NCBI GenBank assembly: GCA_022846075.1
Contig: AP025582.1
Location: 2,604,001-2,668,000, forward strand
Direction: 5' to 3'
Length of the DNA: 64,000 nucleotides
Source: Oscillospiraceae bacterium
GTDB lineage: Bacteria; Bacillota; Clostridia; Oscillospirales; Oscillospiraceae
Shown here: positions 1 to 6,760 of the stretch, piece after piece
How the letters are laid out: the number at the start of each line of letters is the position of its first letter
Numbering within the stretch: the first letter of the stretch is position 1
Position numbers and translations under genes: made by a program
Notes under the pieces: generated by a model
What the model saw: the letters and a program-made list of their open reading frames with translations, nothing else
What the model was told of the DNA's origin: nothing
Database searches by the model: none

Positions 1-121
1 ATGCGTCTAAAAAGTCAATGTTTTTTGCCACCCACATAACCGCACGCCGTTGTGGATTGCACAGGTTTAAAAACATTGCCTCAATATCACGCAACATTTT
101 CTCTTTCTCTTCATTTGCCAC
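1..121 (-). CDS. hypothetical protein, N-terminal part only
   Basis: The window opens inside this gene. On the minus strand a GTG at 121-119 follows a strong GGAGGG ribosome binding site and stays open for 40 codons to the window edge. The visible start is V/M-A-N-E-E-K-E-K-M-L-R-D, then a hydrophobic stretch around NLCNPQRRAVMWVAKNIDF. An ATG at 114 is in another frame that stops early, so GTG is the likely start. The region is AT-rich compared with the rest of the window, which hints at a different origin (inference). I do not recognise the family. Confidence 0.55.
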   Translation of the reverse strand, partial: MANEEKEKMLRDIEAMFLNLCNPQRRAVMWVAKNIDFLDA

Positions 122-186
122 CTAAAATATCCCTCCTCTGCTTATTTGCTTAATTGATCTGATATAACTTACAAGCCCTAACCCCC

Positions 187-214
187 TGTATACGAATCAA
201 TATCTAAATATCAA
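187..214 (-). promoter_or_regulatory. sigma-A type promoter of the partial gene at 1-121
   Basis: On the minus strand TTGATA (214-209) and TATACA (192-187) are separated by 16 bp. It lies about 65 bp upstream of the GTG start. No other gene reads this way here. Confidence 0.5.
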
Positions 215-240
215 ATAATACTGTATCATAAAATTAGAAA

Positions 241-268
241 AGCAGTGGAATGCAGACATTCCACTGCT
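241..268. terminator. 12-bp perfect hairpin, probable terminator
   Basis: AGCAGTGGAATG and its exact complement flank a 4-nt loop. On the minus strand it is followed by TTTCTAATTTT. It stands next to the stronger hairpin at 287-319, so the two form a tandem terminator behind the DUF3021 gene. Confidence 0.5.
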
Positions 269-286
269 AAAATTAGATAAAATATT

Positions 287-319
287 AAGAGCGCGCCCGG
301 AAAATCCGGGCGCGCTCTT
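287..319 (-). terminator. rho-independent terminator of the LytTR-DUF3021 operon
   Basis: A 14-bp GC-rich stem (AAGAGCGCGCCCGG and complement) with a 5-nt loop lies just after the stop codon of the DUF3021 gene on the minus strand. Confidence 0.75.
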
Positions 320-325
320 TGCCGC

Positions 326-718
326 TTATTTCAGCTTTTCGCTCATCATCCGGGCGCTGCGGTGGTCCACCAGGTAGATGCCCACGCTGACCAGCGTGTA
401 GATGACCAGGAAGGACACCACCATGCTTACCGCCGCCGTCCAGCCCCAGGCGGCGAAGTACCCCAGCCGCCAGCCGGTGAAGAGGGTCACCCCCAGGCAG
501 CCCAGCAGGTGGATGGCCTGCACCAGCCGCAGGGAGAGCTTCTCCGTCTCATAGACCAGAGAGATGAGCCCGTAGCAGGCCGAGGCGCACAGCCAGGCGA
601 TGACCTGCCGCAGGGTCCCGTCCAGATTGCCCATGAGGACCAGTCCCACGGTCGACACCACCGAGCCGATGCCCAGGCCGATGACGATGTGCAAAATCAC
701 GTTTTTAAAGCCTTTCAT
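326..718 (-). CDS. DUF3021 family membrane protein
   Basis: 130 residues with four hydrophobic segments (about residues 8-30, 40-57, 66-85 and 90-118), the size and topology of DUF3021 proteins. In Firmicutes these are encoded directly after a LytTR-type DNA-binding protein, as here: only one base separates it from the regulator's stop codon. By family knowledge it is the membrane partner of that regulator and may hold or modulate it. The biochemical function is unknown. No catalytic motif is visible. Confidence 0.85.
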   Translation of the reverse strand: MKGFKNVILHIVIGLGIGSVVSTVGLVLMGNLDGTLRQVIAWLCASACYGLISLVYETEKLSLRLVQAIHLLGCLGVTLFTGWRLGYFAAWGWTAAVSMVVSFLVIYTLVSVGIYLVDHRSARMMSEKLK

Positions 719-719
719 C

Positions 720-1163
720 CTATCTCGCCTCCATCACATATTGCCTGAACGCCTTGACGTACTTCCGGGACAGGGTGAGCCGGGTCTTTCCGTCCCGGAG
801 GGAGCAGACGTAGTTGCCGGAGAACTCCGCCTCCACTGAGCGGACCCTGGCCACGTTCACCAGCACGCCCTTGCTGATCTGGAGGAAGCCGGGGGCCATC
901 CCGGCCAGCTCGTAGAGCCGCTCCCGGGCCTCCAGCGTCTCCGCCCCGGCGTGGGCCAGCACCCTGCCCTCCCCCGCCTCGAAGTAATCCACGTCCTCCA
1001 AATCGTAGAGAAACGCCTTGCCCTCCCGGTACAGGAACAGCCGCCCGGTCCCCGACGCCCGGGAGAACGCGGCCATCAGCCGGTGAACCCTGGGGTCGGC
1101 GGGATCTCCCCGGATGACCACCTCCGGCTCATCTCCCGCCGGGGGTTCCAATGTCAGTTTCAT
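720..1163 (-). CDS. LytTR DNA-binding domain regulator
   Basis: 147 residues. The C-terminal 95 residues match a LytTR domain: LYREGKAFLYDLEDVDYFEAGEGRV, then YELAGMAPGFLQISKGVLVNV, and the RKYVKAFRQYV end. There is no receiver domain, so it is a stand-alone LytTR protein of the type paired with DUF3021. ATG at 1163 follows GAGGAGG. The pair is expected to regulate its own operon (family knowledge), but no operator was identified with confidence. Confidence 0.88.
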   Translation of the reverse strand: MKLTLEPPAGDEPEVVIRGDPADPRVHRLMAAFSRASGTGRLFLYREGKAFLYDLEDVDYFEAGEGRVLAHAGAETLEARERLYELAGMAPGFLQISKGVLVNVARVRSVEAEFSGNYVCSLRDGKTRLTLSRKYVKAFRQYVMEAR

Positions 1164-1187
1164 GCGTCCGCCTCCTCTCTGATTCCC

Positions 1188-1216
1188 AGGATAGCACCGT
1201 CAGGGGCCTTTGTCGC
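1188..1216 (-). promoter_or_regulatory. possible promoter of the LytTR-DUF3021 operon
   Basis: Minus strand GCGACA (1216-1211), 17 bp, TATCCT (1193-1188), about 25 bp upstream of the ATG. The -35 box is weak, compatible with an activated or autoregulated promoter. Confidence 0.4.
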
Positions 1217-1261
1217 CCCCTTTTCCACAAGTGGTGGTTTTTGGGCCCCAAGCGGCAAACA

Positions 1262-1284
1262 GGCGCCCGGAAATTCCGGGCGCC
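1262..1284 (-). terminator. hairpin terminator after the small RHH gene
   Basis: GGCGCCCGG-AAATT-CCGGGCGCC lies immediately after the stop codon of the 49-residue RHH gene on the minus strand. The downstream T-tract is short (TGTTTG). Confidence 0.6.
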
Positions 1285-1286
1285 CT

Positions 1287-1436
1287 TCATTTTTGCTCCA
1301 GTTTGGCCAGGTATTGCTTCAGGATCGTCTCCACCAGGTTGGACAGGCTGCGGTTCTCCTCCTCGGCCCGCAGCTGGAGGCGGGCCACCATCTCCGGGTC
1401 GAAGCGGAAGCTGTATACCCTTTTTTCAATCCCCAT
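1287..1436 (-). CDS. small ribbon-helix-helix (Arc/CopG-like) protein
   Basis: 49 residues. It begins MGIEKRVYSFRFDPEMV, a beta-strand of alternating residues, followed by two helices (ARLQLRAEEEN and SLSNLVETILKQYL), the order of an RHH DNA-binding domain. ATG at 1436-1434 follows AGGTGAT. RHH proteins bind DNA as dimers and often regulate their own promoter or act as antitoxins. Its divergent neighbour at 1559 is an 87-residue protein of unknown family. Repeated GTATTACA sites lie between the two genes. An antitoxin role cannot be decided from sequence. Confidence 0.72.
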   Translation of the reverse strand: MGIEKRVYSFRFDPEMVARLQLRAEEENRSLSNLVETILKQYLAKLEQK

Positions 1437-1466
1437 TCTATCACCTGTTTACAGTGTACGTATATA

Positions 1467-1509
1467 GTATTACAAGCGCAAAGTTTATATTGTATTACAT
1501 CGTATTTCA
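1467..1509. promoter_or_regulatory. repeated GTATTACA half-sites between divergent genes
   Basis: GTATTACA occurs at 1467-1474 and 1492-1499, with a one-mismatch copy GTATTTCA at 1502-1509. Spacings are 25 and 10 bp. The likely promoter of the RHH gene (TTGCGC, 17 bp, TACACT on the minus strand) overlaps the first copy. This is a plausible binding array for the RHH protein (inference). Confidence 0.4.
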
Positions 1510-1558
1510 TGTTAAACTGGGCGTATCTGGAGGGACAAAACACGGAAAAAGGGGGAAA

Positions 1559-1822
1559 ATGCGGGTCATGCTGGACACCGACGAACTTCTGGAGCGGCTG
1601 CGCGCCGGCCTGGGCTGCGTCTACCTCTCCGACGTGCCCACGCTGGCGGCCTATCCCGAGGGCCGCGCCGCCCTGGGCCGCTGCGCGGCCGGCATCCCGC
1701 CGGAGGAGTACTCCGGCGAGGCCTGGCTCCAGGCCGCCGGCTACCTCTTTCCCGGCCGGACCTTTCCCGACGGCGAAAGCGCCCGCCGGTTCCTGCTCCA
1801 GGCCCCCGCCCATCAAGCCTAA
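1559..1822 (+). CDS. small hypothetical protein
   Basis: 87 residues starting MRVMLDTDELLERLRAGLG, with an AGGGGG ribosome binding site five bases before the ATG. It is rich in Arg, Ala and Gly and has no membrane segment or recognised motif. A terminator hairpin follows directly, which supports a real unit. It is divergent from the RHH gene. I do not recognise the family. Confidence 0.5.
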   Translation: MRVMLDTDELLERLRAGLGCVYLSDVPTLAAYPEGRAALGRCAAGIPPEEYSGEAWLQAAGYLFPGRTFPDGESARRFLLQAPAHQA

Positions 1823-1865
1823 ACCGGACGCAGGTCGGTATCCCGACCCGCGCCCGGTCTTTTTT
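1823..1865 (+). terminator. rho-independent terminator
   Basis: Nested stems ACCGG..CCGGT and GGTCGG-TAT-CCGACC are followed by TTTTTT directly after the small gene. It also sits at the 3' end of the convergent carboxypeptidase gene. Confidence 0.65.
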
Positions 1866-1868
1866 GGC

Positions 1869-3005
1869 TCATTTCGCCATGAAGAAATGCTTCAGCAGGT
1901 TTTGGAAGATGCCGGGGATGGTGAGCCGGGGCACCGCCTGGGCGGCCACGATGGGGATGGTCTCTTTTACCTCTCCCCCCACCAGCACCGTCATCTCGCC
2001 CAGCTTCTGGCCCTCCTCCACGGGGGCCTCCACGTTGGGGGTGAGGGCGATGCGGGTCTCCACCTCGTTGATCTGGGCCTTCTCCACCAGGACCCGGCTG
2101 GTGCCCGCCAGCACCGGCTGGACCTGCTCGGCCTCGCCCAGCAGCACGTCCACCGGGGCCAGGGCTTGGGCGGGATGGGCGTCCAGCACGGTGTAGTTGG
2201 CAAAGCCGAAGTCCAGCATGGACTTGGCGGTCTCGAACCGCTGGGCGGAGGTGGGGGATTTCAGAATGACGGCGATGAGCTCCATGCCGTCCCGCTCGGC
2301 GGTGGCCGACAGGCAGTAGAGGGCGGCGTCGGTGGAGCCGGTCTTGAGGCCGGTGGCCCCGTCATAGAAGCGGATGAGCTTGTTGGTGTTGGAGAGCTGG
2401 AAGGCCCCATCCCGGATGGAGTCCATCCAGATGGTGGTGTACTCCCGGATGGCGGGATGGTGCAAAATCAGCTCCCGGGACATCACGGCGATGTCGTGGG
2501 CGGAGGTGAGGTGCCCCGCCGCGGGCAGGCCCGTGCAGTTCATAAAGGTGGTGTCCGCCATGCCCAGCTCCGCCGCCCGCTGGTTCATCCGCTCCACGAA
2601 GGCGCTCTCGCTCCCCGCCACCCGCTCGGCCAGGGTGACGGCGGCGTCGTTGCCCGAGACCACCGCCACGGCCTTGAGGAGATCCCGGACGGTCATGGTC
2701 TCCCCCTCCTTCAGATAGACCTGGGAGCCGCCCATAGAGGCCGCCCGGGCGGAGACCTGCACGGTCTCGTCCACCCCCAGGGTCCCGTTGTCGATGGCCT
2801 CCATCACCAGCAGGAGGGTCATCACCTTGGTGACGCTGGCGGGCTCCAGCTTGTCGTGGGCGTGCTCCTCATAGAGCACGGTCCCGGTCTCTTTTTCCAT
2901 CAGCACGGCGGCCCCCGCCGCCACCTCCGGCGCCCCGGCCACGGCGGCCCGGGCGGGAAGGATGCAAAGTGAAACGGCCAAAAGGGCCGCCATCCATTTT
3001 TTCAT
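1869..3005 (-). CDS. dacF: D-alanyl-D-alanine carboxypeptidase (PBP5/DacF family)
   Basis: 378 residues, the usual length. An N-terminal signal peptide (MKKWMAALLAVSLCILPARA) is followed by a serine DD-peptidase domain with all three active-site motifs: SVTK at residues 57-60, SGN at 117-119 and KTG at 221-223. The C-terminal region matches the PBP5 beta-rich domain and ends in a hydrophobic amphipathic tail (LTIPGIFQNLLKHFFM) suited to membrane attachment. By family knowledge it trims the terminal D-Ala of peptidoglycan stem pentapeptides outside the cell. The exact paralogue (dacA, dacB or dacF) cannot be decided. Confidence 0.92.
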   Translation of the reverse strand: MKKWMAALLAVSLCILPARAAVAGAPEVAAGAAVLMEKETGTVLYEEHAHDKLEPASVTKVMTLLLVMEAIDNGTLGVDETVQVSARAASMGGSQVYLKEGETMTVRDLLKAVAVVSGNDAAVTLAERVAGSESAFVERMNQRAAELGMADTTFMNCTGLPAAGHLTSAHDIAVMSRELILHHPAIREYTTIWMDSIRDGAFQLSNTNKLIRFYDGATGLKTGSTDAALYCLSATAERDGMELIAVILKSPTSAQRFETAKSMLDFGFANYTVLDAHPAQALAPVDVLLGEAEQVQPVLAGTSRVLVEKAQINEVETRIALTPNVEAPVEEGQKLGEMTVLVGGEVKETIPIVAAQAVPRLTIPGIFQNLLKHFFMAK

Positions 3006-3126
3006 GGTCCTGCCTCCATTTATCTCATCTGGAAATCTGCCATTAAGATGCGGATTTTTCCCGGGAGTATTCCAGGCGAAATTTGGTCGGGCAGATTTTT
3101 GACCCGCCTTCCGGCAGACGGACGAA

Positions 3127-3155
3127 TTGACGCGGCGGCGATTTTACGGTAAAGT
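3127..3155 (+). promoter_or_regulatory. promoter of the DUF4261 gene
   Basis: TTGACG (3127-3132), 17-bp spacer, TAAAGT (3150-3155), 33 bp before the chosen ATG. Confidence 0.6.
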
Positions 3156-3187
3156 AAAAGAAATTCGTCAAAGTGAGGCTGCCGCAT

Positions 3188-4060
3188 ATGGAAAAGCGTG
3201 GGGATTCCTTTGTCCAGAAATGGCATTCCGTCTATTTTTTTATCCCGGTATTTGAGGCTCCGGCGGAGATGCCGCCTCTGGACCGGTTTCTGTCGGCCAT
3301 GCGCGAAAAATTCGGCGGGGTGGAGCCTATGGCGGAGGAGCCAAGGATGCCCAGCCGGAGCGGCGACCTGCTGGGCTTCGCCCTGCTGGACCACCCGGGC
3401 CGCTATGAAAAGGAAAACCGCCAGGTGCCCAGCCAGCTGGTCCTGATGGGGCCGGACGCCTTCGACCGGTCGCTGTGGGACGAGCAGATCGTGGCCCAGT
3501 TCTGGGACTGCGGCGCCCAGCGGCAGGCCTTCGCGGAGCAGTGCCGCTGCTCCATTATGTGCAGCAATATGATGGCAGCCTCTCTGCCCAGGCAGGAGCA
3601 GTACCAGCTCATCGCCGACTACGCCGGTCTGATCCTGGACCTCTTCCCCGCGTGCATCGGCATCTATTGGCCCCACAGCCAGAAATTGATGCCCCGGGAG
3701 CGGATGCGGGACACAGGCTGGAACGACCCCGCCCTCCGCTTTCTGGACGGCGGGCTGAACGTGCGGTTTTTCAAAATCTCCGGCACGGACGAGATGCTTT
3801 TCGACACCCTGGGCCTCACCGCCATCGGCCTGCCCGACCTGCAGTGCCACTGCAAGGGCCTGGACCCGGACGACGTGGTGCTGTTCCTGCGGAATCTGGC
3901 GGCCTACCTCTACCAAAGGGGCGACGTCATCCAGGACGGCAACACCGTGGAGGGCATCGACCACGGCAAATGGCCCTGCCGGCGGGAGGACGCCATGGTG
4001 GGTCCCGCCCGGACGGTCCTGGATATCTGCCCCGGGAAATTCGCCGGCGGGGGCCGGTAA
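3188..4060 (+). CDS. DUF4261 domain-containing protein
   Basis: 290 residues from the ATG at 3188, which has a GAGG ribosome binding site nine bases upstream; a GTG at 3173 is in frame but overlaps that site. The fold is soluble with no signal peptide. Features typical of DUF4261 proteins include the YADYAGLILDLFPACIGIYWPHS core, the aromatic FFKISGTDEMLFDTLGL stretch and the C-terminal RNLAAYLYQRGDVIQDG. The function of the family is unknown. It appears to be a single-gene unit with its own promoter. Confidence 0.75.
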   Translation: MEKRGDSFVQKWHSVYFFIPVFEAPAEMPPLDRFLSAMREKFGGVEPMAEEPRMPSRSGDLLGFALLDHPGRYEKENRQVPSQLVLMGPDAFDRSLWDEQIVAQFWDCGAQRQAFAEQCRCSIMCSNMMAASLPRQEQYQLIADYAGLILDLFPACIGIYWPHSQKLMPRERMRDTGWNDPALRFLDGGLNVRFFKISGTDEMLFDTLGLTAIGLPDLQCHCKGLDPDDVVLFLRNLAAYLYQRGDVIQDGNTVEGIDHGKWPCRREDAMVGPARTVLDICPGKFAGGGR

Positions 4061-4113
4061 GTACCCGCCGGGGCCCTCCGCCCTCTTTGTGAAAAATGCC
4101 GAGGCTTTTCCTC

Positions 4114-4142
4114 TTTACATTTTTCCTTTAGCGTGTTACTAT
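4114..4142 (+). promoter_or_regulatory. promoter of the amino acid ABC operon
   Basis: TTTACA (4114-4119), 17 bp, TACTAT (4137-4142), about 40 bp before the lipoprotein start codon. Confidence 0.55.
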
Positions 4143-4182
4143 ACTAAAGTCTTAAGCAAAAAGGAAACAGGAGGAACCCGCT

Positions 4183-5064
4183 ATGAACAAGAAATGGACT
4201 TCTCTGGCCCTGGCCCTCGCTCTTGGCCTCTCCCTCACCGCCTGCGCCGGCGGCGGGAATACCACCCAGACCACGCCCCCCGAGACCACGGCCCCCGCCG
4301 GCTCTGCCGCCCCCGTGGAGAGCGCCGCCGACAGCGACCTGGCCTACGTCACCGCCAACGGGAAGCTGAAAATCGGCTTCACCTACTTCGCCCCCATGAA
4401 CTACATTGACGACAACGGCGATTTCGTGGGCTTCGAGACCGAGTTCGCCACCGCCGTGTGCGAAAAGCTGGGGCTGGAGCCCGACTTCCAGGAAATCAAC
4501 TGGGACTCCAAGGTAATGGAGCTGGACTCCAAGCGCATCGACTGCATCTGGAACGGCATGACCATCACCCCCGCCCTCACCGAGGCGCTGGAGATCGGCG
4601 ACCCCTACGTGAAGAACTACCAGGTGGTGGTCATCCGCTCCGCCGACGCCGACAAGTACAAGACCACCGCCGACCTGACGGACGCCCGGGTGGAGGCCGA
4701 GGCCGGCTCCGCCGGAGAGGCCGCCGTCACCGGCGAGGACGCCGACCCCAACCTGGCCCAGGCCCAGTACACCTCCGTCAACAAGCAGGTGGACGCCCTG
4801 TTGGAGGTCAAGGCCGGCGGCGCCGACGCCTGCGTGCTGGACTTCGTGCTGGCGGGCGCCATGGTGGGCCAGGGGGACTACTCCGACCTGATGGTCATTC
4901 CCGACCTCCAGCTCTCCGTGGAGGAGTACGGCGTGGGCTTCCGCAAGGGCAGCGACATCGCCCCCGCCTTCAACGAGGCCATGCAGGCCCTCATCGACGA
5001 CGGCACCCTGAACACCATCGCCGAGAAGTACGACCTGGCCGACCTGCTTCTGGCCAACCAGTAA
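4183..5064 (+). CDS. amino acid ABC transporter substrate-binding lipoprotein
   Basis: 293 residues. A signal peptide with lipobox LTAC places it as a membrane-anchored lipoprotein. A low-complexity Thr/Ala/Pro linker follows, then a family 3 solute-binding domain: GKLKIGFTYFAPMNYID near the start, DSKRIDCIWNGMT and the closing IAEKYDLADLLL. The nearby permease and ATPase are of the polar amino acid (His/Glu/Gln/Arg/cystine) type, so it delivers an amino acid to them. The exact ligand cannot be read from sequence. AGGAGG precedes the ATG. Confidence 0.93.
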   Translation: MNKKWTSLALALALGLSLTACAGGGNTTQTTPPETTAPAGSAAPVESAADSDLAYVTANGKLKIGFTYFAPMNYIDDNGDFVGFETEFATAVCEKLGLEPDFQEINWDSKVMELDSKRIDCIWNGMTITPALTEALEIGDPYVKNYQVVVIRSADADKYKTTADLTDARVEAEAGSAGEAAVTGEDADPNLAQAQYTSVNKQVDALLEVKAGGADACVLDFVLAGAMVGQGDYSDLMVIPDLQLSVEEYGVGFRKGSDIAPAFNEAMQALIDDGTLNTIAEKYDLADLLLANQ

Positions 5065-5096
5065 GCCTTTCCGCATCATAAATACCATTACGCCGA

Positions 5097-5120
5097 GGCA
5101 GGGGTTGTCCAACCCCTGCC
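5097..5120 (+). promoter_or_regulatory. intercistronic stem-loop between binding protein and permease
   Basis: GGCAGGGGTT-GTCC-AACCCCTGCC is a perfect 10-bp hairpin without a T-tract, between the binding-protein and permease genes. Such stems commonly stabilise the upstream message so the binding protein is made in excess (known for other operons; inference here). Confidence 0.55.
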
Positions 5121-5153
5121 CCGTGTCGTGTCTCAAGAAGGGAGCCGCCGACC

Positions 5154-5801
5154 ATGAGTTTTCAGACCGTCACCACCATGCTGCTGGAGAGCTTCGGGCT
5201 CAACTGCCAGCTCTTCCTCGTCACGCTGGTGCTCTCCCTGCCCCTGGGGCTGGTGGTGTCCTTCGGCTCCATGAGCCGCTTCAAGCCCCTGTGCTGGCTG
5301 ACCCGGTTCTACGTGTACATCATGCGCTCCACCCCCCTGATGCTCCAGCTGGCCATCGTCTACTACCTGCCGGGCATCGCCTTCGGCCCGCAGTATAACC
5401 TTCCCAAAATGACGGCGGCGGCCCTGGCCTTCGTCCTCAACTACGCCGCCTACTTCTCCGAGATTTTCCGGGGCGGCATCCAGGGGGTGCCCGTGGGCCA
5501 GCGGGAGGCCGGGCAGGTGCTTGGCATGACCAAAAGCCAGATTTTTTTCAAGGTCACCCTTCTCCAGGTGGTCAAGCGCATCGTCCCCCCCATCGGCAAC
5601 GAGATCATCACCCTGGTGAAGGACACCTCCCTGGCCAACTTCATTATGGTGAAGGAGATCATCGCCATGGCCAAGGATTTCGGCAACCGGGCCATGATCT
5701 GGCCTCTTTTCTACGCCGGGGTCTTTTTCCTCATCTTCAACGGCGTGGTCACCGTGCTCTTGAGCCGGACGGAAAAGAAGCTGGATTACTTCAAAGTGTA
5801 A
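5154..5801 (+). CDS. amino acid ABC transporter permease
   Basis: 215 residues with about five membrane segments. The motif GGIQGVPVGQREAGQVLGMT (about residues 104-123) is the EAA loop that contacts the ATPase in His/Glu/Gln/Arg/opine-type permeases. The second gene of the operon; the ATPase follows after 13 bases. A single permease gene implies a homodimer in the membrane. Confidence 0.93.
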   Translation: MSFQTVTTMLLESFGLNCQLFLVTLVLSLPLGLVVSFGSMSRFKPLCWLTRFYVYIMRSTPLMLQLAIVYYLPGIAFGPQYNLPKMTAAALAFVLNYAAYFSEIFRGGIQGVPVGQREAGQVLGMTKSQIFFKVTLLQVVKRIVPPIGNEIITLVKDTSLANFIMVKEIIAMAKDFGNRAMIWPLFYAGVFFLIFNGVVTVLLSRTEKKLDYFKV

Positions 5802-5814
5802 GGAGGGGACCGGC

Positions 5815-6570
5815 ATGGCCCTTTTGGAAGTGGAGCACCTCAACAAATCCTTCGGCGCCACCTCGGTTTTGAAGGACATCTCCTTCTCCCTGGACGAGGG
5901 GCACAGCGTGGCCATCATCGGCTCCTCCGGCTCGGGCAAGACCACCCTCCTGCGGTGCCTCAACTTTCTGGAGACCCCCGGCGCGGGGCGCATCACCGTG
6001 GCGGGGGAGACCCTCTACGACGGCACCGCCGTCACCGACGAGCACGCCCTGCGGCAGAAACGGCTCCACTTCGGGCTGGTCTTTCAGAGCTTCAACCTCT
6101 TCCCCCAGTACACCGCCCTGGAGAACGTGACCCTGGCGGTCAAACTGCGGGAGCCCAGCAAGTCCAAGTGGGCCGCCATCGACGCCCACGGCCTGGAGCT
6201 GCTGGAGCGCATGGGCCTGGCCGACCGGGCCAAGCACTACCCCCACCAGCTCTCCGGGGGCCAGCAGCAGCGGGTGGCCATCGCCCGGGCCCTGGCCCTC
6301 TCCCCTGACGTGCTGTGCTTTGACGAGCCCACCTCCGCCCTGGACCCGGAGCTCACCGGGGAGGTGCTGAAGGTCATCCGCTCCCTGGCCGACCAGCACA
6401 CCACCATGGTCATCGTCACCCACGAGATGGCCTTCGCCCGGGACGTGGCCGACGAGGTCATCTTCATGGACGGGGGCGTCATCGTGGAGAAGGGGCCCGC
6501 CCGTGAGGTCATCGACCACCCCCGGGAGGAGCGGACGAGGCAGTTTTTGGCCCGGTACGCCCAGGCGTGA
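5815..6570 (+). CDS. amino acid ABC transporter ATP-binding protein
   Basis: 251 residues. Walker A GSSGSGKTT at about residues 36-44, Q-loop VFQSFNLFP, signature LSGGQQQRV, Walker B VLCFDEPTSALD and the switch His in VIVTHEM. This is the GlnQ/HisP class that energises polar amino acid import. An AGGAGG site precedes the ATG. It is last in the operon and is followed by a strong terminator. Confidence 0.95.
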   Translation: MALLEVEHLNKSFGATSVLKDISFSLDEGHSVAIIGSSGSGKTTLLRCLNFLETPGAGRITVAGETLYDGTAVTDEHALRQKRLHFGLVFQSFNLFPQYTALENVTLAVKLREPSKSKWAAIDAHGLELLERMGLADRAKHYPHQLSGGQQQRVAIARALALSPDVLCFDEPTSALDPELTGEVLKVIRSLADQHTTMVIVTHEMAFARDVADEVIFMDGGVIVEKGPAREVIDHPREERTRQFLARYAQA

Positions 6571-6579
6571 ACGTATAAT

Positions 6580-6619
6580 AAAACCCCGGGACCGCACTTC
6601 AAGGCGGTCCCGGGGTTTT
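6580..6619 (+). terminator. terminator of the amino acid ABC operon
   Basis: A perfect 16-bp stem, AAAACCCCGGGACCGC and complement, with an 8-nt loop; the right arm ends in TTTT. Confidence 0.85.
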
Positions 6620-6667
6620 CTCACATTTTGCGTTAAAACGTCCCACTTGGAAGCATCTCCCCACTCC

Positions 6668-6691
6668 GTAGGGGCGGATACCATCCGCCCG
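6668..6691. repeat. family D small palindromic repeat, copy 1
   Basis: GTAGGGGCGGATACCATCCG and following CCCG form a short hairpin. Further copies with the same frame lie at 51074-51097, 51208-51231 and 51333-51356. Confidence 0.6.
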
Positions 6692-6719
6692 CCTATCAGC
6701 AGGCAAAAGGCAGGAAAAA

Positions 6720-6755
6720 GACCCCGGCCCCTTACTTCGTAACGGGGCCGGGGTC
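6720..6755. terminator. bidirectional terminator, also a family C core hairpin
   Basis: GACCCCGGCCCC-TTAC-TTC-GTAA-C-GGGGCCGGGGTC, followed by GTTTTT on the plus strand and CTTTTT on the minus strand. It closes the SLH protein gene. The same hairpin heads the family C repeats at 36094, 54749 and 60845. Confidence 0.75.
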
Positions 6756-6760
6756 CGTTT